From: Pollutimonas bauzanensis
GTDB lineage: Bacteria; Pseudomonadota; Gammaproteobacteria; Burkholderiales; Burkholderiaceae_B
Assembly: GCF_900129885.1 (NCBI RefSeq)
Contig: NZ_FQXE01000001.1
Span: 362,406-426,405, forward strand
Direction of reading: 5' to 3'
Length of the DNA: 64,000 bases
Shown: piece after piece, positions 56,392-64,000 of the stretch
Layout: each line of letters opens with the position of its first letter
How positions within the stretch are numbered: position 1 is the first letter of the stretch
Program-made: the position numbers and the translations under genes
The notes under the pieces: generated by a model
The model's input: only the letters and a program-made list of their open reading frames with translations
Database searches by the model: none
What the model was told of the DNA's origin: nothing

Positions 56392-59300
56392 CTAGGGCTC
56401 CACTCGCGGAAGCGTGCCGGCTTTCGGCGCGGCGCCGGGATTCGCGGCCGCTTTCCCATTGGCCGCGGGTACGGCGATTTCCTTGATCTGCGGGTCGTCC
56501 CAATCGCCATGGATCTGATATTGCGCCGTCATGGCCTTGGCCAGCGGCCCCTGCAGCAGCCACTGCGTCAGGAATGCGCCGACGCCCACGATGGGATTGA
56601 TGGCAATGCCCGCCGCGACGGCGGCGCCGCTGACATCCAGGTTGGGAACCACCACCGCCTGCAAATTCAGATTTTCGCGCACCAGATCGACATCCCCGCC
56701 TATCACGATAGTGCCCACCGGGCCAATGACGCGATAATCGCTGGTGCTCATCACGCCGCTATCCAGGACCAGGGTGCCGCGCAGCTTGTCGTAGGGAAAG
56801 CCTTCCTTGGTCAAGCCCGCCGGATTGAAATCCAGGCGCGCCATCCTTTTCACCGACTGCAGGGAAAGCAGCTCCAGCAGGCGCGATGAACGCGAATTGA
56901 CGTTGCTGAAACGGCCCTTCTCGAGGTCGAACTCGATCTTGCCGTTCAAGTCCTCCTTGCTGACATCCCAGGGCATATTGCGCCACTCGAACCGGCCCTT
57001 GAGGGTGCCCTTGCCCGCTTTCATGACGTCCTTCATGCCGACCTGGTCGAAATACGCTCCCAGGTCGCTGATATGCGCTTGCGCGTCCAGCGTCAAGCCG
57101 CGGTCCTTGCCGCTCAGGCGCCACATGCCCGAGCCCGCGAGGCTGGCCCCACGGCCGGCCAGCTTGAGCTCGTCGAGCCGCCACAGTTCCCCGCGCGCCT
57201 GGTTGACGCCCACCACCGATAATTCCCCCGCATCGCGTCCGTACAGGCGCAAGTTCTTCACATAAAGATTGACTCCGGGAATATCCAGATCGTCGTCGAT
57301 GCGAAAACTGCTGTCTTCGGCATTCTTGTCGTCCGCCGCGCCGCCGGCCTTGTCACGCCCCAGTGCCAGCCGGTCGAAATTGGCGTCGATGCGGCCCGCT
57401 ATGCGGCCCCTGGCCTCGCGCCAGAACAGGGTGCCGGCGGTCTGTGTAGAGCTTACATCCACGCGCCATTGCTCGGGCTCGGGCTGGCGCGCCGTAAAGG
57501 TCAGTTCATCGAGCTTGAGGCCATGCACCCGGGCCTGCGCGGTCTGCAGGCGCAACTGGCGCGCATCGGGCAGCAAGGGGCGCTCGCGCCGGCCGCCGGG
57601 CTTGGCCGAAGTGGAAAATTCGCTGACGATCCGGTCCCAGCTGTCGATATCGACCGAGGGATAACTCACATCCACGCTCAAGCCCTCTGGCTGGAGATCC
57701 GGCTCCTGATTCACGCCCACCGCCGCCGCATGGAAATAAGCGCCCTCCTTCCGGCCATTACGGTGCAGCAGCGTGGCGCGCATGCCCTGGCCCAGCGCCA
57801 CATCGAGGGCCATGCTCTTGCCGTCCGCATGCCGGCGCCAATCGACGTGCAGCGGCATGGCTTGCCCGGCGGATTTGCCCAAGGGAGGCGGCAAATCGAG
57901 CGCCAGCCCCGACAGGGTGGAGTCCAGGCTGAGCGAAAACGACTTGGCATCGGGCTGCTGCACCGTGGCTTTATACGGCACAGTGCCCTGCAGGCGCTTC
58001 ATGCCCTCCAGGCCGACATAGTCGGCCAGGGCCTTGGCGCTGGCCCGGCCCTGCAATTGCAAGCCCTTCTGGGGCCCGCCCACGCCGCCGGTGAAGCTCA
58101 CCGGCCCTCCCAGGAAGTCCGCCTTGAGCCCGGATGAACTCATTGCTTCATCGGTAAAATCCAGGGCGCCGCTGATCTGGCTGAACGCCGGCATCTCCGG
58201 CGCCAGGCGCAAGCTGTTGCCCGAAAAGCGGATAGCGCCCCGCAGCTTGGTATCGCGGCTATTGAGCAGGGGTATGGTCAAGGCCAGCGGCACTTCCCAG
58301 TCGCCGTCGGCGCTCGCCTCGTTGAATACCCCGCCCAGCATCTCGCCCAGGGGCGTATGCTTCATGAGCGCCAGATAGGCCTCGCCCTTGGCCGCCGTCA
58401 GGCCATCGATATGCAGGACGGGCTTATCTTCGATATTGGGAATATGGGCGCTGACCTGGCTCAGTTGAATCGGCAGGCCGGCGGCCGGCTGCATCCACGC
58501 CTGATCCGACACCAGGCGCAGATCGGCCCGGTGCAGCGCTATGGTGCCCTGCATGTCGTTCAGGCGCGGCCAGCCCAGCGTCTTGCCCTCCGGCGGCAGG
58601 TAATCGATCATCCCGCCCGAATACCGTCCCAGGACCTTGAAATTGCCTTTGGAGGGGTCCTCGGCAAAAGGAAAGTGTTCGAGATCGCCGTTGAGCGTCA
58701 GGTCGGCATCCTGGATGACGCCGGCCAGCAATCCCTTGGCCATCCATTCGCGCGCATCGAGGTCCACGATGCCAGGCAGGTATTCATGTATCGCCGCGAC
58801 CATGGCCCGCTTGAACTTGCCATGGATATCGATCAGGCCGGCAGGGCCGCTGCCGCCCTGCTGCCAACTGCCTTGAAGGCTGGCATCCATATCCTTGTTG
58901 GCCAGGTCCACGCGGTCGGCCTGCACACGCAGCACCGAGCCGGGCAGATTGCGCGCCGTGCCCTGGGCGTCGATGCTGTTGAAGTCCAGCGGTTGGGCGA
59001 AAATGTCGCCGGCGTCCAGGCCCAGCCTCCTGGCCTGCAGGCGAAACTCGACAGCGGGAGCCGGCGCGGCGCCGGCAATCGGCGGCAAGGCCGGCGCGGC
59101 GGGCGCCGATGCGCCGGCGCTTGCAGGAAAGATCTGCCGGAAGCCCGCCCAGGGCCCGGCCATGTACAGGCGCAGGAAGTCGGCCTGGACATACGCCTTG
59201 TCGCCAAACCGCCAGCGCCCCTGTTTGACGGTCACATCCGAAGTGTAGCGGGCGATGCCGCCGGCCGCGAGGGTCAGCCAGGCCTGGGCCGACACTTCCC

Positions 59301-60150
59301 CGGATTCCAGCGGCTGGGGCATGTCCAGCCAGGGACTCCAGCCCAGCGGGCGCATTTTCTCCACATTGACATACACCTGCCCGGCGCCGTCCTTCAGGGA
59401 GAATGCTTGCGGCCCGCCCCCGGACGCCTGGCGGAACTGGCCGCGCACATCCAGCGACTGGCCCAGTTCGGACGGCGGTATCGCCCTTGCCGAGAAAGAG
59501 TGATCGGCTCCATGGCTGCGCAGGGTCAATGTCACAGACCGCAGAACCAGCGGCGGCGCATGGCGGGTTTCGTCCACCCAGCGTATCGTCGCATCGGCCA
59601 GCACGATCCGGCGCTGCGTGGCCAGCCATGCGAGGATCTCGTCCTGCGCGCCGGCATCCTGCTGATCGAGGGCCTCCATCTGGAAAGACTGCCCCAGCAC
59701 CCAGAGGCGCTGGCGGCGGTCGCGCCGCAGGCTGATATCGATGCCCTGGGCCTGAAGGCTGACGAATTGGGGAGTCCCGGTGAAAAGGCTGCGCCAGCTC
59801 AGCACCGCCTGCACGCGGGGCAGGCTCAGGACCTGGCGCTGGCGCCGGTCGGTGAAGGCGACATCGCCCAGCTCCAGCCGCGGATGCAGCCCGTTCCAGT
59901 CGGCCTTCACTACGCCCAGGCTGACCCTGGTCTTCAATGCCGCTGACAATTGCTGCGCAATATAAGGGCGCCACTGATCGATATTGGGCAATACCCAATA
60001 GCGGACGCCCAGGAACAGCCCTGCCGCCAGGAAGTAGACAAAGAGCACTATCTTGAAAAACAGCTTCAGCAAGGCGGAAGGGATTCGAAACACAGATTGA
60101 ATTAGCCAGAACAGTAATATTTGCAGTATCTTCTCGGGGTTGGCCCCCAC
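56392..60150 (-). CDS. YhdP-family AsmA-like inner-membrane protein, GTG start
   Basis: A 1252-residue protein with one N-terminal transmembrane helix at about 27-50 ([20 protein letters not shown]), then a very long periplasmic beta-rich region of the DUF3971/AsmA2 type (for example [40 protein letters not shown]) and a C-terminal AsmA segment ([20 protein letters not shown]). Such bridge-like proteins move phospholipids toward the outer membrane in E. coli. The start is GTG at 60148-60150; no ATG lies near. It is divergent from glnE, and their 5' ends are 67 bases apart. Confidence 0.9.
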   Translation of the reverse strand: MGANPEKILQILLFWLIQSVFRIPSALLKLFFKIVLFVYFLAAGLFLGVRYWVLPNIDQWRPYIAQQLSAALKTRVSLGVVKADWNGLHPRLELGDVAFTDRRQRQVLSLPRVQAVLSWRSLFTGTPQFVSLQAQGIDISLRRDRRQRLWVLGQSFQMEALDQQDAGAQDEILAWLATQRRIVLADATIRWVDETRHAPPLVLRSVTLTLRSHGADHSFSARAIPPSELGQSLDVRGQFRQASGGGPQAFSLKDGAGQVYVNVEKMRPLGWSPWLDMPQPLESGEVSAQAWLTLAAGGIARYTSDVTVKQGRWRFGDKAYVQADFLRLYMAGPWAGFRQIFPASAGASAPAAPALPPIAGAAPAPAVEFRLQARRLGLDAGDIFAQPLDFNSIDAQGTARNLPGSVLRVQADRVDLANKDMDASLQGSWQQGGSGPAGLIDIHGKFKRAMVAAIHEYLPGIVDLDAREWMAKGLLAGVIQDADLTLNGDLEHFPFAEDPSKGNFKVLGRYSGGMIDYLPPEGKTLGWPRLNDMQGTIALHRADLRLVSDQAWMQPAAGLPIQLSQVSAHIPNIEDKPVLHIDGLTAAKGEAYLALMKHTPLGEMLGGVFNEASADGDWEVPLALTIPLLNSRDTKLRGAIRFSGNSLRLAPEMPAFSQISGALDFTDEAMSSSGLKADFLGGPVSFTGGVGGPQKGLQLQGRASAKALADYVGLEGMKRLQGTVPYKATVQQPDAKSFSLSLDSTLSGLALDLPPPLGKSAGQAMPLHVDWRRHADGKSMALDVALGQGMRATLLHRNGRKEGAYFHAAAVGVNQEPDLQPEGLSVDVSYPSVDIDSWDRIVSEFSTSAKPGGRRERPLLPDARQLRLQTAQARVHGLKLDELTFTARQPEPEQWRVDVSSTQTAGTLFWREARGRIAGRIDANFDRLALGRDKAGGAADDKNAEDSSFRIDDDLDIPGVNLYVKNLRLYGRDAGELSVVGVNQARGELWRLDELKLAGRGASLAGSGMWRLSGKDRGLTLDAQAHISDLGAYFDQVGMKDVMKAGKGTLKGRFEWRNMPWDVSKEDLNGKIEFDLEKGRFSNVNSRSSRLLELLSLQSVKRMARLDFNPAGLTKEGFPYDKLRGTLVLDSGVMSTSDYRVIGPVGTIVIGGDVDLVRENLNLQAVVVPNLDVSGAAVAAGIAINPIVGVGAFLTQWLLQGPLAKAMTAQYQIHGDWDDPQIKEIAVPAANGKAAANPGAAPKAGTLPRVEP

Positions 60151-60217
60151 ACCTTGTACCCGTTTTTACGGTTTTCGTCTTCCCGCTTTTGAGCCTCGTT
60201 CCTTTCTTGTAAGCCCT

Positions 60218-62998
60218 ATGTCCTCAGCCATTATATTAGACCCCGCCCTGCGCTGGTCCGGCGCGCTGCGCCGCAAGATCGGCGCCAACGCGCCATTCGA
60301 GCAATGGCTGGCGCAAGCCGCCGTCCAATCGATCACACGCAAGACCGTTCAAGCCTGGTTCGAGGAGCTCAGGGGCGCCGGCCCGGATGCCGCGCTGCCG
60401 GTGGCCGACGTGCGGCGGATATTGCGCCAACTGCGCGAACGGGTTTTCTTTACCCTCATGGTGCGCGACATCAACGGCGCCGCGCCCTTGCATGAAGTCG
60501 TCGGCGCCATGTCCGCCCTGGCCGACCTGGCGGTAGCCCAGGCCTATGAAAGCGTGGCCGCCAGCCTGGCCGAAACGCACGGCGTGCCCATCGATCCCCA
60601 CAGCGGGCGGCCCCAGGAACTGCTGATCCTGGGCATGGGCAAGCTGGGCGGCAGGGAATTGAATGTCTCGTCCGACATCGACCTGATCATGCTGTATGGC
60701 GAGGAAGGCGAAACCACGGGCCGGCGCAGGATCAGCCATCACGAATTCTACGGCCGCGTCACGCAGCGCATGATGCCCGTGCTCTCGGAAATGGACGCCG
60801 ACGGCCAGGTTTTCCGTACCGACTTGCGCCTGCGCCCGGATGGCGATTCCGGGCCCCTGGCCTGGAGCCTGGAGGCGCTGGAAAACTACCTGGTCAGCCA
60901 GGGCCGCGAATGGGAACGCTATGCCTGGCTGAAAAGCCGCGTCATCCCCTGCAAGGCCTTTGCCGGCAGCGATCCGGCCGGCCAGCTGGAACAGCTGGAA
61001 TCCTTGCGCACCCCTTTCGTCTACCGCAAATATTTCGACTTCGACGCCCTGGCGGCGCTGCGCGGCCTGCGCGAACGCATACGCCAGGATTGGCAGCGGC
61101 GGGCCCTGGCGCGCACCGGCGTGGACACAGTCCACAACATCAAGCTGGGCGACGGCGGCATACGCGAAATCGAATTCATCGTGCAGTTGAGCCAGTTGAT
61201 ACGCGGCGGGCGCATGCCGTCGCTGCAGCAGCGCTCCCTGCTGTCGGCCCTGCACAAGCAGAAAAGCGCCGGCGTCATCGCCCCCGAGGTCGCCGACAAT
61301 CTTGAAGCCGCCTACTGCTTTTTGAGGCGCGTCGAGCATATGCTGCAATACCGCGAAGACGAGCAGACCCACCTGCTGCCGCGCGACGAGGCCCAGTGCC
61401 TCGGCCTGGCGCAGGCCATGGGCATGACGCTGCCGGATTTCGAAGCCCGGCTGTCGGCCCACCGCGCCTTCGTCGAGCAGAGCTTTCGCAACGCCTTCCG
61501 CATCGCCGGCATGGGCGGCGACGACGAACAGAATGGCGACGCGCCCGAGCAGCGCGCCGATACGCCCTGCGGCAACCTGATCGAGCATATCCGGCAGCAC
61601 ATCGGCGCGCAGGCGCCCGCCATCTGCCAGCGGGTGGATGCGCTGATGGACAGCCACCGCATCCGCAGCCTGCCCGAGAGCAGCCGCAAGCGCGTCGAAA
61701 CGCTGCTGCCCGCCATCATCAGCACCGCCGCCAAAACCGAGCATCCGGACCAGACCGCCATACGCCTCTTGACGCTGGTGGAAAGCATAGCCCAGCGCAG
61801 CGCCTACCTGGCGCTGCTGGCCGAGTACCCCGACACGCTGGCCAGGGTGGCGCGCATTGTCAGCGCCAGCCCCTGGGCATCCCAGTTCCTGAGCCGCTTT
61901 CCGCTGCTGCTCGACAGCCTGATCGAATGGCATTCGCTGCTGGAGCCGCCGGATTTCGCGCAGATTGCGCAGCAGCTGCACAACGAGCTCGACGCCTGCA
62001 CCCTGCCCGACGGCCAGCCCGATGTCGAGCAGCAAATGAACTTGATGCGCGATCTGCAGCACCAGATCACCTTCCAGTTGCTGGCCCAGGACCTGGAAGG
62101 GGTGCTGACGGTGGAGCACCTCGCCGACCGCCTGTCGGCGCTGGCCGACATGCTGCTGGCCGAAACCATCTACCGGGTATGGCCGCTGGTGCAGGGCAAG
62201 AACAGGCGCGCCGACCTCGCGCCGCCCCAGTTCGCCATCATTGCCTATGGCAAACTGGGCGGCAAGGAAATCGGCTATGCCTCCGACCTGGACCTGGTGT
62301 TTCTTTACGACGACCCCAGCGACGATGACGCCAGCGAGATTTACGCCAAGCTGGGGCGGCGCATGTCATCGTGGCTGTCCACCATGACATCCTCGGGCCG
62401 CTTGTATGAAATCGACCTGCGCTTGCGCCCCGATGGCGACGCGGGCCTGCTGGCGGTGTCGGTGGACGCCTTCGCGCAGTATCAGACGCAGCATGCCTGG
62501 GCCTGGGAACACCAGGCCATCACCAGGGCGCGCTTTGTGACGGGCGACGCGCAAATCGGCAAGCGCTTCGAGCAGATCCGCCAGCAGGTCCTGCTCTTGC
62601 CGCGCGACCCGCAAGCCTTCAAGACCGAAGTGCGGACCATGCGCGCCAAGATCGGCGCCGGCCACCCCAACCGCACGCCGGACTTCGACCTGAAGCATGA
62701 TCGCGGCGGCATGGTCGATGTGGAATTCATTACCCAATATCTCGTGCTGTGCCATTCCCGCCAGTATCCGGTGCTCTTGGACAACCTGGGCAATATCGCG
62801 CTGCTGCGCCTGGCCGCCGAGGCGGGGCTGATCCCGGCCGACCTCGCGCCCAGGGTGGCGGACGCCTATCGGGAGTTCCGCAAGCGGCAACACGCCTTGC
62901 GGCTGCAGGGCGCCGAAAAGGCCCGCGTGCCGAGCGATCAGCTGCTGAAGGAGCGCGCGGCGGTGCGGGAACTTTGGAATGTGGTGATAGGGGACTAA
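60218..62998 (+). CDS. glnE: Glutamine-synthetase adenylyltransferase/deadenylase
   Basis: A 926-residue bifunctional regulator that adenylylates GlnA when nitrogen is plentiful and removes AMP when it is scarce, under PII control. Two nucleotidyltransferase domains are visible: [20 protein letters not shown] near residue 145 (deadenylylase) and [20 protein letters not shown] near 675 (adenylylase), each with a G-G-x-(K/R)-x and D-x-D arrangement. Start ATG 60218 ([20 protein letters not shown]); the longer frame adds 26 residues with no signature. It is divergent from the YhdP-like gene. Confidence 0.96.
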   Translation: MSSAIILDPALRWSGALRRKIGANAPFEQWLAQAAVQSITRKTVQAWFEELRGAGPDAALPVADVRRILRQLRERVFFTLMVRDINGAAPLHEVVGAMSALADLAVAQAYESVAASLAETHGVPIDPHSGRPQELLILGMGKLGGRELNVSSDIDLIMLYGEEGETTGRRRISHHEFYGRVTQRMMPVLSEMDADGQVFRTDLRLRPDGDSGPLAWSLEALENYLVSQGREWERYAWLKSRVIPCKAFAGSDPAGQLEQLESLRTPFVYRKYFDFDALAALRGLRERIRQDWQRRALARTGVDTVHNIKLGDGGIREIEFIVQLSQLIRGGRMPSLQQRSLLSALHKQKSAGVIAPEVADNLEAAYCFLRRVEHMLQYREDEQTHLLPRDEAQCLGLAQAMGMTLPDFEARLSAHRAFVEQSFRNAFRIAGMGGDDEQNGDAPEQRADTPCGNLIEHIRQHIGAQAPAICQRVDALMDSHRIRSLPESSRKRVETLLPAIISTAAKTEHPDQTAIRLLTLVESIAQRSAYLALLAEYPDTLARVARIVSASPWASQFLSRFPLLLDSLIEWHSLLEPPDFAQIAQQLHNELDACTLPDGQPDVEQQMNLMRDLQHQITFQLLAQDLEGVLTVEHLADRLSALADMLLAETIYRVWPLVQGKNRRADLAPPQFAIIAYGKLGGKEIGYASDLDLVFLYDDPSDDDASEIYAKLGRRMSSWLSTMTSSGRLYEIDLRLRPDGDAGLLAVSVDAFAQYQTQHAWAWEHQAITRARFVTGDAQIGKRFEQIRQQVLLLPRDPQAFKTEVRTMRAKIGAGHPNRTPDFDLKHDRGGMVDVEFITQYLVLCHSRQYPVLLDNLGNIALLRLAAEAGLIPADLAPRVADAYREFRKRQHALRLQGAEKARVPSDQLLKERAAVRELWNVVIGD

Positions 62999-63051
62999 AA
63001 TAGCCGGTATTACTCTTCACCCATACGCCTGCCCGGGCGTATCCTCGAGCC

Positions 63052-63741
63052 ATGACTGATTTCCAACGCCCCCAGCTTGTCCTGCCCGATAACCGCAAGA
63101 AGGTGCTCTTGCATTCCTGCTGCGCGCCCTGTTCGGGCGAAGTGATGGAAGCGATGACCGCGTCGGGCATCGAGTACGCGATATATTTCTACAATCCCAA
63201 TATCCATCCCGACCGCGAATACGAGATACGCAAGAACGAGAATATACGCTTCGCCGAAGAGCACAATATCGAGTTCATCGACGCCGATTATGATCGCGAC
63301 AATTGGTTCGAACGCGTGAAGGGCCTGGAGGACGAACCCGAGCGCGGCCAGCGCTGCACGGTGTGTTTCGACATGCGTTTCGAGCGCACCGCCTTGTATG
63401 CGCATGAGCATGGCTTCGACACCATCAGCAGTTCGCTGGGCATCTCGCGCTGGAAAGACATGAACCAGATCAATGGCTGCGGGGAACGCGCGGCGGCGCG
63501 CTATCCGGACCTGGTCTATTGGACTTACAACTGGCGCAAGGGCGGGGGTTCGGCGCGCATGATAGAAATCAGCAAGCGCGAGGAGTTCTATCAGCAGGAG
63601 TACTGCGGCTGTGTATATTCCTTGCGCGACACGAACCGCCACCGCCGCGCCCAAGGCCGCGAGCGCGTGAAGATAGGCATCAAGTTTTATGGCAAGGACG
63701 AACTCGAACTGAATCCTCCGCCGACGATGCCGCAGAAGTAA
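63052..63741 (+). CDS. queH: Epoxyqueuosine reductase QueH
   Basis: A 229-residue DUF208-family iron-sulfur protein that reduces epoxyqueuosine to queuosine in tRNA, the non-homologous replacement for QueG. The paired cysteines Cys23-Cys24 and Cys27 are in [12 protein letters not shown], a second pair in [17 protein letters not shown], and [10 protein letters not shown] near 200. [20 protein letters not shown] and the [20 protein letters not shown] segment are family signatures. It lies 53 bases after glnE on the same strand. Confidence 0.93.
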   Translation: MTDFQRPQLVLPDNRKKVLLHSCCAPCSGEVMEAMTASGIEYAIYFYNPNIHPDREYEIRKNENIRFAEEHNIEFIDADYDRDNWFERVKGLEDEPERGQRCTVCFDMRFERTALYAHEHGFDTISSSLGISRWKDMNQINGCGERAAARYPDLVYWTYNWRKGGGSARMIEISKREEFYQQEYCGCVYSLRDTNRHRRAQGRERVKIGIKFYGKDELELNPPPTMPQK

Positions 63742-63871
63742 GGCAATAGGTTTCTACGTCTCGCTGTCGTGCGTCGGTGTGTGTTCTTTAAATGCCTTTT
63801 GTGCTGTTGCGGGTTGCTATTTGGACGTTGCTATCGTGCCCTAGGCCTGTCCTTTATGCGGTTATTGGTTC

Positions 63872-64000
63872 TTGATGCGGTTATTGGTTCTTGACGCGGG
63901 TGTTGGTTCTTGACACGGGCGTTGTTCTTGACACGGGCGTTGTTCTTGACACGGGCGTTGTTCTTGACACGGGCGTTGTTCTTGACACGGGCGTTGTTCT
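63872..64000. repeat. 18/19-bp tandem repeat array at window end
   Basis: Five perfect 18-base units TTGACACGGGCGTTGTTC (63910-63999) are preceded by two diverged 19-base units (63872-63890 and 63891-63909) and a partial one. The array continues past the window edge. It lies 130 bases after queH in non-coding DNA. The unit changes from 19 to 18 bases by loss of one G, and the units become identical towards the edge, as in a growing slipped-strand array. Confidence 0.9.

Overview
The window reads as a chromosomal segment of a high-GC betaproteobacterium, most likely in the Alcaligenaceae (Bordetella/Achromobacter/Pusillimonas side). This rests on protein signatures and gene order: rpsU-dnaG-rpoD, ndk-rlmN-rodZ-ispG-hisS-yfgM-bamB-der followed by hfq-hflX-hflK-hflC-hisZ-purA, rpsP-rimM-trmD, trxA-rho and glnE. 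I made no database search; genus-level placement is inference. No tRNA, rRNA, CRISPR array or replication origin was recognised.

Layout. 1-3051 (minus): macromolecular synthesis operon, with rpoD cut by the window edge, dnaG (TTG start) and rpsU. 3141-3680: a phosphoribosyltransferase. 3813-11005: an accessory block lying between that gene and purA, which I expect to be neighbours in relatives. The block holds a LysR regulator divergent from glutathione transferase/SDR/NADP-binding oxidoreductase genes, an integrase scrap, a second LysR divergent from an SDR, a decayed SDR and a tautomerase, then the broken 3' end of a Tn4371-type conjugative element (trbI with one-base frameshift, truncated DUF2274 gene). 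A 14-base direct repeat brackets it. 11019-26539 (minus): a long, tightly packed housekeeping run from ndk down to purA, with several 4-base stop/start overlaps. 26878-29742: valS.

29912-30541: a toxin-first type II toxin-antitoxin pair whose promoter overlaps a 19-bp palindrome. 30934-32699: trmD, rimM, rpsP (without rplS). 32750-35682: tusA-like gene and alaS. 35738-44710 (minus): an eight-gene type IVb (IncI/R64-like) thin-pilus operon pilL-N-O-P-Q-R-S-V, lacking recognisable prepilin peptidase, transglycosylase and shufflon recombinase genes. 44882-48681: dadA-like dehydrogenase followed 6 bases later by an orphan UgpB-like binding protein, and a ferredoxin-reductase of the CDP-6-deoxyglucoseen reductase type. 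48785-53071: parE-parC (topoisomerase IV).

53305-56302 (plus): trxA, rho, gdhA. 56392-60150 (minus): a giant YhdP/AsmA-like inner-membrane protein, divergent from glnE (60218-62998), then queH. The window ends in an array of 18/19-bp tandem repeats that runs off the edge. The most interesting material is the composite accessory block with its fossil mobile-element parts, the toxin-antitoxin module with a possibly leaderless promoter, and the incomplete conjugative-type pilus operon. I found no convincing wholly new system.
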